Shown: piece after piece, positions 9,115 through 17,800 of the stretch
Layout: each line of letters opens with the position of its first letter
Numbering within the stretch: the first letter of the stretch is position 1
Source: Deltaproteobacteria bacterium
Lineage (GTDB): Bacteria > Myxococcota_A > Polyangia > Polyangiales > JADJMO01
Assembly (NCBI GenBank): GCA_022843175.1
Contig: JALHOE010000031.1
Coordinates: 1-56,133 of the forward strand
DNA length: 56,133 nt
Reading direction: 5' to 3'
Made by a program: the position numbers and the translations under genes
Notes under the pieces: model-generated
The model's input: only the letters and a program-made list of their open reading frames with translations
Database searches by the model: none
Told to the model about the DNA's origin: nothing

Positions 9115-10682
9115 AGCGCGTCCTCCCCCTCGCGCTCATTCTCCTCGCCACCACCGCGCACGCGGGGATCGACGTCCTCTCGCAGGCCGGCGACGCGGTC
9201 ACCGAGATCGAGCTCGAAAAGGCGAAGAAGCTCCTCGACCCGCTCGACGCGAAGATCCCCGGCGTCGCGTTCGAGCAGGCGCGCCTGGCGATGTATCACG
9301 GAGACTGCGACGAGGCGGCGAAGAAGCTCGCCCCCGCCAACGTGCAGACGCTCCCCGACGCCGGGCCGCTCCTCAACATCGCGCGCGACTGCATGCGCGC
9401 GATGGCGGGCACGGTCACCGTGAAGGACGAGCTGCACGGCGTGCACGTGCGCTTCCAGGACGACGCCGACGCCGCGCTCGCCTCCCTCATCGGCGAGACC
9501 GTCGAGAAGCAGCGCGCCGTGCTCGCGAAGGAGCTCGGGGTCGAGATGCCCAAGCCCACGCGGGTGGACGTGGTGCGCGACCAGTTCTCGCTGTCGGCGA
9601 TGACCGGCCTCGCCTACGAGGCGGCGCGCACGACCGGCACGGTGGCGATCGCCAAGTGGGGTCGCGTCATCATGATCTCGCCGCGCGCGCCCTCGCTCGG
9701 CTACGCGTGGCGCGACACGCTCGCCCACGAGCTCACCCACCTCGCGCTGTCGCGCGGCACGTTCGATCGGGCGCCGCTGTGGCTGCAAGAGGGCGTCGCC
9801 AAGCGACAGGAGACCCGCTGGCGCGCGCCGCTGCCGTCCGACGACGCGGTCCCGGCCGACGTGGTCGCGGCGGTCGGTCTCGCCAAGGATCTCGGCAAGC
9901 CGCTCGACGGCATCGGTCCCTCCATCGCGCTCCTGCCCTCGGCCAAGCAGGCCATGGTCGTCTACGCCGAGGTCACGAGCTTCGTGCGCTTCATCGCAGG
10001 CGATCGCGCGGGCGAGCCCGGCGCGGTCACCGACAAGGACACGCTGCCGAAGCTCGTGAAGGCCTACGCCAAGGGCCTCGACACCGACAAGGCGCTCCTC
10101 GAGGTCACCGGCAAGGACCTCAAGGCGTGGGACGCGGTGTGGCGACCGTGGGTCGCCGGCAAGAAGGGCAAGCTCCCGCCGCAGGTCGGCCTCGACGATC
10201 CGAAATCGAAGGACGCGGTGAAGCAGGAGATGAAGACCGAGGGCGACGCGCGCCGCGCGTTCCGGCTCGGCCAGCTCCTCCTCGGGCGCGATCACGTCAA
10301 AGCAGCGCGCCTGCGGCTCGATCCGCTCGCCGCCGCGCACGTCGGCGATCCGTTGATCAACGCGTTCATCGCCCGCGCGCGCCTCGCCGACGGCGACCCG
10401 GACGGCGCCAAAGCCCTGCTCGACCCCAAGACCCTGATCGGCGACCTCGGCCTCTGGTGGTCGGCCCGAGCGACGTCTCTTCTTGCGACAGGACAGCCCA
10501 AGGCTGAGGTCGTCGACGCCTGGACCCACGCAATCGGCCACGATCCATTGTCCCCAGACGCCGCCTGCGGCTGGGCCGAGGCCAAGGGGCTCCCGGCCCT
10601 CGAGTCCTGGCTGGAAACCGCAGTGACCGGGCTCTGCTCAGCTGCCCGCGCTCGCCAGCTCCCAAAAATGGGACAAGATTGA
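9111..10682 (+). CDS. Peptidase MA-like metalloprotease, secreted
   Basis: A 523-aa protein with an N-terminal signal peptide (MKRVLPLALILLATTAHA). The zinc motif HELTH lies near residues 206-210, followed about 15 residues later by WLQEGVAK, the Glu-zincin pattern HExxH...E of peptidase MA-family metallohydrolases. C-terminal ~170 residues look helical and TPR-like (FRLGQLLLGRDHVKAARL...). The ATG at 9111 overlaps the stop of the DUF4175-like gene by 4 bp, so translation is probably coupled. Likely periplasmic; substrate unknown. Because the frame upstream is open by chance, a single giant ORF spans both genes, but signal peptide and coding character place the start at 9111. Confidence 0.83.
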   Translation: MKRVLPLALILLATTAHAGIDVLSQAGDAVTEIELEKAKKLLDPLDAKIPGVAFEQARLAMYHGDCDEAAKKLAPANVQTLPDAGPLLNIARDCMRAMAGTVTVKDELHGVHVRFQDDADAALASLIGETVEKQRAVLAKELGVEMPKPTRVDVVRDQFSLSAMTGLAYEAARTTGTVAIAKWGRVIMISPRAPSLGYAWRDTLAHELTHLALSRGTFDRAPLWLQEGVAKRQETRWRAPLPSDDAVPADVVAAVGLAKDLGKPLDGIGPSIALLPSAKQAMVVYAEVTSFVRFIAGDRAGEPGAVTDKDTLPKLVKAYAKGLDTDKALLEVTGKDLKAWDAVWRPWVAGKKGKLPPQVGLDDPKSKDAVKQEMKTEGDARRAFRLGQLLLGRDHVKAARLRLDPLAAAHVGDPLINAFIARARLADGDPDGAKALLDPKTLIGDLGLWWSARATSLLATGQPKAEVVDAWTHAIGHDPLSPDAACGWAEAKGLPALESWLETAVTGLCSAARARQLPKMGQD

Positions 10683-10805
10683 CCCTGCTCGACCGCCCCC
10701 CGTAGGATCGTCTCCGTTGTAACTGCGGACGCCATCCTCCGTTCTTCACAGGGGGGGGCAGGCAATGGCCTCGGAAGGTCTCTCGAGGAGGATTCGACAC
10801 CCATC

Positions 10806-11666
10806 ATGGGCGTGATGACGTTCGCAGCCGCGCAGCTCCTGCGTGTTCTTCCCCGCAATGCGATTAGCCGCGCCATGGGTGCACTGTGCGAAGCACAGGT
10901 TCCGGCGCCCCTGATGCGCGGGATCGTGAAGGCGTACTCGCGCGCCTACCACGTCAACGAAGCGGAGGCGTGTCCCTCGGGCCTGCCCTACACGTCGTTC
11001 GACGCCTTCTTCACGCGCAAGCTCCGCGAGGGCGCGCGCCCCATCGACGGCGACGACTACACGCTGGTGTCGCCCGCCGACGGCCGAATCGTCGACGCCG
11101 GGCGCTCCGACATGGCCGGCACGATTCAGGTCAAGGGCAAGCCGTACACCCTCGAGGAGCTGGTCGGCGACGCGAGCTGGGCCCGCGAGCTCTCGGGCGG
11201 CGGCTTCACCGTCGTCTACCTGTCCCCCCGCGACTACCACCGCGTGCACGTGCCGGTCGCCGGCAAGGTCGTGCGCGTGCGCGGCGTCGAGGGCGATCGC
11301 TACCCCGTCAACAGCATCGGCGAACAGCACGTGCCGGGCTTGTTCGTGAAGAACCGCCGCGTCGTCATCGAAGTTCACTCACCGCAATTCGGGCGGGTGG
11401 CGGTGGTGATGGTCGGTGCGATGATCGTCGGCAGGATGAGCGTCGTCGGAATCGACCAGCCCGACGTCCAGGGGGAGCACTTCCCCTCGCCCCCGATGGA
11501 GATCCATCGCGGCGACGAGCTCGGCAAGTTTCACCTCGGCTCCACCGTCGTGCTGCTGCTGCCGCCCGATCGCTTCGATCGTTGGGTGCGCGAGCCGGGC
11601 GACGTCAACTACGGGCAGGCCATCGCGGTGGCGAAGCGTCGCCCCGGAAACGGAAGCGCTTCGTGA
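10806..11666 (+). CDS. psd: Phosphatidylserine decarboxylase proenzyme
   Basis: A 286-aa pyruvoyl enzyme making phosphatidylethanolamine from phosphatidylserine at the inner membrane. Visible landmarks are SPADGRI (catalytic Asp near residue 96), YLSPRDYHRVHVPV with the conserved His residues, and the self-cleavage motif LGST near residue 245, where the Ser becomes the pyruvoyl group. A GAGGAGG stretch lies about 14 nt upstream, rather far for the ATG chosen. A 123-bp gap precedes it with no clear terminator. The next gene starts on GTGA overlapping this stop. Confidence 0.95.
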   Translation: MGVMTFAAAQLLRVLPRNAISRAMGALCEAQVPAPLMRGIVKAYSRAYHVNEAEACPSGLPYTSFDAFFTRKLREGARPIDGDDYTLVSPADGRIVDAGRSDMAGTIQVKGKPYTLEELVGDASWARELSGGGFTVVYLSPRDYHRVHVPVAGKVVRVRGVEGDRYPVNSIGEQHVPGLFVKNRRVVIEVHSPQFGRVAVVMVGAMIVGRMSVVGIDQPDVQGEHFPSPPMEIHRGDELGKFHLGSTVVLLLPPDRFDRWVREPGDVNYGQAIAVAKRRPGNGSAS

Positions 11667-13483
11667 GCGCCGAGGGACCCGTGCGCAAGCCGAGCGGCTC
11701 GGTCGAGAGCGCGCACGGGGCCGAGAGCGCGCGGAGCGCCGATCCGCCGGACGTCGACAGCCTGATGTCGCGGCTCGACGGCGAGGAGACGAGCGACCGC
11801 ACCTCCGACCCGGACAGCACCGGTCGGCCGTCGGCCGCGGAGCTGCTCGGCGGTCGCGCGCGGCGCACCAAACGCACCATCCGCGTGCCCGACGACGCGG
11901 TGCCCGCGGGCACCCCCCCGCCGAGCGGGCGAGGGTTGGACGCACCGCCCTCGGCCCGTCGCTCGAACCCGCCGCCACCGGTGCCCGCGGTCGTCGCCGA
12001 AGATCTCCTGCAGCGGCCGTCGTTCATCCCGGCCGAAGAGGCCGTGCGAATCACCCCCTCGCGGATCATCTCGGTCGGCGAGGGACCGCCGCCGGTCTTC
12101 CCCCCGCGTTCGTCGCAGCAGCAGACGCCGCAGCCGCAGCTCAACACCCTCCCCTCGTCCGACGTGGCGCGGGAGGCGCCGAGCCCGATCCTGGCCGACG
12201 CCGCGTCGCCGGGGCCGATGCCCGCCCACGCGCCCACGAGCGACGTGCGCCTGGCGGTGAGCCCGCCGTCCGAGCCGCCGGTCGCGCTCCACAAGATCAA
12301 GCCGCTCACGGTGCCGAACCTCGACGCGCAGGTGCGCGAGGCGCTCGCCCTGCTCGAACGCGAGGACTTCGAGGTCCCGGTCGACATCACCGAGGCCGAA
12401 GAAGACGCGAAGCCGCCGCCGCCGTCGAACAACGAGGAGAGCCTCGGCGACGAAGAGCTCGAGGTGGTCGAGGGGCCGTCGCCCTCGAAGAAGGTCGTCA
12501 CCGCGCCCACGCCGCCGCCGCGCCGCGCGGCTTCGTCGGTGCCGAACCAGCCGGTCGTGGCGAGCACGCTGCCCTCGGGCGGCGTGGCGGGCGAGCCGAC
12601 CTCGCAGCCGAAGATCGTGGTCGCCGCCGCGGCCACCGTGTCGAGCCCGCCGGCCGCCGCCGCGATGACCGCCGCGCCCACGCCGGCCACGCCGTCGACG
12701 AGCGCACCGGTCGAGGTCCCCGGCGAGGTCAAGAAGAAGAAGCGGCAGTGGTTCGAGGATCTGTTCAACGACGACTACGCGCGCACCCTCCCCAAGCTCG
12801 ACGACCGCTACCTCGAGCGCGAGGTGCGCTTCATCGAGGACGCCCTCGGCTGCGACAAGGGCGCGGCGATCCTCGATCTCGGGTGCGGCCCCGGCGAGCA
12901 GGCCGTCGCCCTCGCCGCCCGCGGCTACGAGGTCATCGGCATCGATCTCTCGCTCGCGATGCTCGCCCGCGCGGCCGACGAAGCCGCCGAGAAGAACCAG
13001 CGCATCAACTTCCTCCAGGGAGACATGCGCGACCTCACCTTCGACGACGCGTTCGACGGCATCTACTGCTGGGGAACGACGTTCGGCTACTTCGACGACG
13101 TGAAGAACGCCGAGGTGATCCAGAAGATCCACAAGGCGCTCCGCCGCGGCGGTCGGTTCCTGCTCGACGTCGTCAACCGCGACTACATCGCCGCGCGCAT
13201 GCCGTCGATGGTGTGGTTCGAGGGCGACGGCTGCGTGTGCATGGACGAGGCGCAGCTCAACGGCATCACCAGCCGCCTCAACGTCAAGCGCACCATGATG
13301 ATGGAGGACGGGCGCCAGCGGGAGATCGAGTACTCGATCCGCCTCTACTCGCTCCACGAGCTCGGCAAGGTGCTGCACGACAACGGCTTCCGCGTCGCCG
13401 AGGCGAGCGGCGACAGCTCCACGCCGGGCAAGTACTTCGGCTCGGAGTCGCCCCGTCTCCTCATCCTCGCCGAGAAGCGCTGA
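11663..13483 (+). CDS. SAM-dependent methyltransferase with long disordered N-terminal region
   Basis: 606 aa from GTG 11663, which overlaps the psd stop by 4 bp. The first ~355 residues are rich in Pro, Ser and Ala and contain no recognisable fold. The C-terminal ~250 residues are a class I methyltransferase: motif I ILDLGCGPGEQ near residue 402, the acidic VIGIDLS strand, FLQGDMRDL and a late VVNRDYIAARMP segment. The coupling to psd might hint at lipid methylation (for example phosphatidylethanolamine), but the sequence does not show the substrate. The disordered tail could serve in protein interaction. A domain-only start further in is possible but no strong RBS marks one. Confidence 0.8.
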   Translation: MSAEGPVRKPSGSVESAHGAESARSADPPDVDSLMSRLDGEETSDRTSDPDSTGRPSAAELLGGRARRTKRTIRVPDDAVPAGTPPPSGRGLDAPPSARRSNPPPPVPAVVAEDLLQRPSFIPAEEAVRITPSRIISVGEGPPPVFPPRSSQQQTPQPQLNTLPSSDVAREAPSPILADAASPGPMPAHAPTSDVRLAVSPPSEPPVALHKIKPLTVPNLDAQVREALALLEREDFEVPVDITEAEEDAKPPPPSNNEESLGDEELEVVEGPSPSKKVVTAPTPPPRRAASSVPNQPVVASTLPSGGVAGEPTSQPKIVVAAAATVSSPPAAAAMTAAPTPATPSTSAPVEVPGEVKKKKRQWFEDLFNDDYARTLPKLDDRYLEREVRFIEDALGCDKGAAILDLGCGPGEQAVALAARGYEVIGIDLSLAMLARAADEAAEKNQRINFLQGDMRDLTFDDAFDGIYCWGTTFGYFDDVKNAEVIQKIHKALRRGGRFLLDVVNRDYIAARMPSMVWFEGDGCVCMDEAQLNGITSRLNVKRTMMMEDGRQREIEYSIRLYSLHELGKVLHDNGFRVAEASGDSSTPGKYFGSESPRLLILAEKR

Positions 13484-13504
13484 GCGACCGCGAAGGCCGT
13501 TGAA

Positions 13505-14128
13505 GTGAGGAAGACCTTTGTGTCCATCGTGCCGGCCGCCGTGGCCGTCACACTCGCGCACGACGCCACGGCCAATCCGCCGCCGCCCAAGGTGGTGCCC
13601 GATCCGCCGATCTCGGCGCCGGCGAAGGCCGAGACCCCGAGCGTCGTCCGTAAGCACGACGGCATCTGCTACGTGTTCTATCCGGCCGGCGGCACGCTCC
13701 CGAGCAAGTGCCCCGACGAGCTCGCGACCGAGCCGCTCGGCGAGGCGATCCTCAAGAACCCGAGCGGGCGGTGTCAGTTCATTCCGTTCCAGTCCGGCGG
13801 GCCCGGGCGCAACGGCTACGCGGACAAGTGCCCGGCGCTGTTCGACGAGGTCGCCGAGCCCGGCGTCATCCCAGAGGCCGCGACGAAACTCCTGCAGGAG
13901 CTCGCCGCCGCCCGCCAGAAGTCGGACGAGCCGTGGGTCGAGCCGCCGCAGCCGGCGCGCCTCGACACGACGCAGCCGCAGCAGGTCGGGTGCGGCGGTT
14001 GCGCCACGGGCGGGTCCGCCCCGCACGGCGCCGCGGCGGTCGTCGCCGGCCTCGCCGTAGCCGCTTTACGAGCGCGCCGGAGAAAGTCTACCTTCCGTCG
14101 CCATGGCGAACCCGACCGCGACATGTGA
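13505..14128 (+). CDS. Secreted protein with MYXO-CTERM-like C-terminal sorting signal
   Basis: 207 aa, GTG start at 13505, N-terminal signal peptide cut near DATA/NPPPP, a Pro-rich linker and an unrecognised central region ([28 protein letters not shown]) with paired cysteines. The C-terminus has a Cys-Gly cluster ([10 protein letters not shown]), a hydrophobic helix ([13 protein letters not shown]) and a basic RARRRK stretch, the tripartite layout of MYXO-CTERM surface-anchoring signals. About 12 further residues follow the basic cluster, slightly more than usual. The last 26 bp overlap the cyclophilin start in another frame. Confidence 0.75.
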   Translation: MRKTFVSIVPAAVAVTLAHDATANPPPPKVVPDPPISAPAKAETPSVVRKHDGICYVFYPAGGTLPSKCPDELATEPLGEAILKNPSGRCQFIPFQSGGPGRNGYADKCPALFDEVAEPGVIPEAATKLLQELAAARQKSDEPWVEPPQPARLDTTQPQQVGCGGCATGGSAPHGAAAVVAGLAVAALRARRRKSTFRRHGEPDRDM

Positions 14129-14618
14129 GACCTCGCTCGGCACCTTCAAGGTCGAGCTCTTCACCGACAAGATGCCGCTGACGGCAGGCAACTTCGTGAA
14201 GCTCGCGAAGGAGGGCTTCTACGACGGCCTCCACTTCCATCGCGTGATCAACAATTTCATGGTGCAGTTCGGGTGCCCGCACAGCAAGAACCCGACGGCG
14301 CCGAACGCCGGCACGGGCGACTCGCCCTACGGCACGATCAAGGACGAGCACCCGGCGGACGCGAAGCTGTCCAACGAGCCGGGCACGTTGTCGATGGCGA
14401 ACACCGGCAGGCCGAACAGCGGCAGCTGCCAGTTCTTCATCAACACCGTGCACAACAGCTACCTCGACTGGTTCACGCCCGGCGCGTCGAAGCACCCAGT
14501 GTTCGGCAAGGTCATCGAGGGCATGGACGTCGTGAAGAAGATCGAGACCACGCCGGTCGACGGCGGCGACCGTCCGCGCACGCCGGTGAAGATGATCAAG
14601 GTGACCGTCACCGAGTAG
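14103..14618 (+). CDS. Peptidyl-prolyl cis-trans isomerase, cyclophilin type
   Basis: 171 aa, cytoplasmic (no signal peptide), close to PpiB. Typical motifs: [51 protein letters not shown] and [14 protein letters not shown]. It catalyses proline isomerisation during protein folding. Start ATG 14103 lies inside the end of the preceding gene, so it may be coupled to it. A hairpin terminator follows 16 bp after the stop. Confidence 0.95.
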   Translation: MANPTATCETSLGTFKVELFTDKMPLTAGNFVKLAKEGFYDGLHFHRVINNFMVQFGCPHSKNPTAPNAGTGDSPYGTIKDEHPADAKLSNEPGTLSMANTGRPNSGSCQFFINTVHNSYLDWFTPGASKHPVFGKVIEGMDVVKKIETTPVDGGDRPRTPVKMIKVTVTE

Positions 14619-14634
14619 TCTCTGGGTGACACAA

Positions 14635-14660
14635 AAGGCGGGCCTCGACCCGCCTTCTGT
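14635..14660 (+). terminator. Rho-independent terminator after the cyclophilin gene
   Basis: Perfect 8-bp stem AAGGCGGG / CCCGCCTT with a 6-nt loop (CCTCGA), followed by the partly T-rich CTGTTTGG. A second GC-only hairpin (CGCCCGG / CCGGGCG) stands at 14700-14722 without a T-run. The 220-bp space 14619-14838 holds these, a comparatively AT-rich stretch (14664-14760) likely to carry the promoter of the next gene, and an RBS GGAGG just before 14839. Confidence 0.75.
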
Positions 14661-14838
14661 TTGGCAACCAATTTGTGATTTTTGGCCTTAACATGCTCGC
14701 GCCCGGGCCGTCGCTCCGGGCGATTTCCAGACTATTAGCACCTATACGCTTGCGATCATTGGCTTGTGTCGAAGAACCGACGTCGCGCACGCTGACATCC
14801 GAAGTCTCGGAGAAATTCCCGGGGCCGGGAGGAATGCG

Positions 14839-17800
14839 ATGTCACAAAGGCGTGCTGGCCGCTTCGCGGCAGCGATGGTCATTGGTCTGCTGGTCGGCTG
14901 TGGTGGCGGCGGCGACGCCGTGGAGGGTCCCGGCGCCGACACCGGTGGGGACGGGACGACGACCGAAGCGGGCGTCGCCGGCATTACCGTCACGCCGACG
15001 AGCGGGCTGACGACGAGCGAGAAGGGCGGCACCGCCACCTTCACCGTCGTGCTCACCGCCGCGCCCACGGCCGACGTCACGATCGGGATCTCCTCGAGCA
15101 ACGAGAAGGAGGGCACCGTCTCCCCGAAGTCGCTGGTGTTCTCCGCGACGAACTGGAACGCGCCGCAGACCGTCACCGTCACCGGCGTCGACGACAGCGA
15201 CGCCGACGGGACGCAGACCTACAAGATCGTCACCGCGCCCGCGACCAGCGCCGACCCGGCCTACAACGGCAAGGACGGAGACGACGTCGAGGTGAAGAAC
15301 ACCGACGACGAGAGCGCGGGCATCACCGTCACGCCGACCAGCGGGCTCAAGACGAGCGAGGCCAAGACCACGGCCTCGTTCACCATCGTCCTCAACCGCA
15401 AGCCGAGCGCCGACGTCGAGATCCCGATCTCGACGAGCAACGACAAAGAGGGCGTCCCCAACGTATCCGTCGTGAAGTTCACGCCGCTCGATTGGTCGTC
15501 GCCGCACAAGGTCACGGTCACCGGCGTCGACGACACCGCGAAGGACGGCGATCAGGCCTACGAGATCGTGACCGGCGCAGCGAAGAGCGACGACGCGTCC
15601 TACAGCGGCCTCGACGCCGACAACGTCAAGCTGACCAACGTCGACAACGAGAGCGCCGGCGTGACGGTGTTGCCCGTCGCGGGTCTGAAGACGACCGAGG
15701 CCGGCGGCACCGCGACGTTCGCCATCGTGCTCAACGCGAAGCCGACCGGCGACGTGACGATCCCGCTGTCGAGCAGCAACGCTGCCGAGGGCACGGTCTC
15801 GCCGAAGCAGGTGGTGTTCACGTCGCTGAACTGGGACGCGCCGCAGATCGTGACCGTCACCGGCGTCGACGACGCCGTCGCAGACGGCAACCAGCTCTAC
15901 AAGATCGTCACCGGCGCGGCGCTCAGCGCCGACACCCTCTACTCGGGATTCGATCCCGACGACGTGGAGCTGACCAACGTCGACAACGAGACGGCGGGGA
16001 TCACCGTCAAGCCGATCGCGGGGTTGTCGACGACCGAGGCCGGTGGACAGGCGACGTTCACCATCGTGCTCAACTCGGCCCCGAGCGGGGACGTGACGAT
16101 TCCGCTCTCGAGCTCCGACACCGCCGAGGGCACCCTCGCGGTGGCGAGCGTCACGTTCACCAAGGACAACTGGAACGCGCCGAAGACGATCACCGTCACC
16201 GGCGTCGACGACGCAGTCGCCGACGGAGCGCGCACCTACAAGATCCTGACGGCGGCCGCGAAGAGCGCCGACAAGTCCTACGAGGGGATCGACGCGGACG
16301 ATGTGACGCTCACCAACATCGACAACGACACGCCGAGCATCTCCGTCCGCCCGAACATCGGATCGATCACCGACGAGCGCGGGCTCGCCGCCGCCGAGAT
16401 CTCCATCGTCCTCAACAGCAAGCCGACCGCGAACGTCACGATCCCCCTCTCGGTGAGCAAGCCCAGCGAGGGCAAGGCGGACGTCACGAGCGTCACGTTC
16501 ACGCCGCTGAACTGGAACGCGCCGCAGACCGTCACCGTGAAGGGCGTCAACGACGACATCGCGGACGGCAACCAGATGTACTGGTTGGAGACCGGGGCAG
16601 CGACCAGCACCGACACCCGCTACGCCGGCCTCGACGCGGACGACGCCAGCATCACCAACATCGACGACGACAGCGCGGGCATCCGCGTGATGGGCAGCAC
16701 GATCACGACCACGGAGGCCGGCGGCACCGCGACCTTCCGCGTCGTCCTGAACTCGAAGCCGACCGCGAACGTCACCATTCCGGTGCGCAGCAGCCGAACG
16801 ACCGAGGGCACGGTCGCGCCGGCGTCGCTCGTCTTCACGACCGACGACTGGAACGCGCCGCAGACCATCACCGTCACCGGCAAGGACGACTTCATCGCCG
16901 ACGGCGCGCAGCCGTACAAGATCATCCTCGATCCCGCGACGAGCACCGACACGGGCTACGCGGGGATGGACCCCACGGACGTCGACGCGATCAACACCGA
17001 CAACGACAGCGCCGGGATCACGGTGTCGAAGATCGACGGTGACACCACCGAGGTGGGCGGCACCGCGAAGTTCACCATCCGGCTCAACTCGCAGCCCCTC
17101 AACGACGTCGTGATCGACCTCTCGAGCTCGCGCGAGACCGAGGGCACGGTCCCGAAGTCGATCACCATCACGCCCCTCAACTGGGACACCAAGCACGAGG
17201 TGCTGGTGAAGGGTGTGGACGACGAGTACGCCGACGGCCGCCAGCCCTACAGCATCATCACCGCCGCCGCGAAGAGCGCCGACCCCACGTACAACGGCAT
17301 GCCGGTCGACGACGTCGACGTCTTCAACACCGACGACGACTCCGCCGGCATCCGCGTCACCTACGTGGGCAAGCCCACCAAGGACCCGCTCAGGATCGAC
17401 GAGAGCGGCACCAAGGCCACCTTCACCGTGCGCCTCGAGTCGAAGCCGACCAAGGACGTCATCGTCCCGATTCACAGCAGCGACACCACCGAGGGCACGC
17501 TCGCCATCAAGAGCCTGACGTTCACCACCGACAACTGGAAGGCCGAGCAGACCGTCGAGATCACCGGCTTCGACGACAAGGTCGTCGACGGCAATCAGAC
17601 GTTCTCGATCGTCACCGACCCGGCGACGAGCGCGGACCCCGGGTACGCCGGCCGCGACGCGGAGGACGTGCCGGTCATCAACGTCGACGACGACAAGGCC
17701 GGCATCACCGTCACCAAGATCTCCGGACCCACCGCGGAGACCGGCGGGTTCTCGACGTTCACCATCAAGCTCAACTCGGAGCCGACCGCGAACGTCACCG

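Noticed and set aside
6243-10682. One giant 1479-codon protein
   Set aside because: The middle third (about 8070-9110) is in the wrong frame for the coiled-coil tail; a signal peptide and ATGA overlap at 9111 show a separate gene.
10683-10805. Terminator or small RNA between the metalloprotease and psd
   Set aside because: The 123-bp gap has a G8 run and a GAGGAGG but no convincing stem-loop with a T-run.
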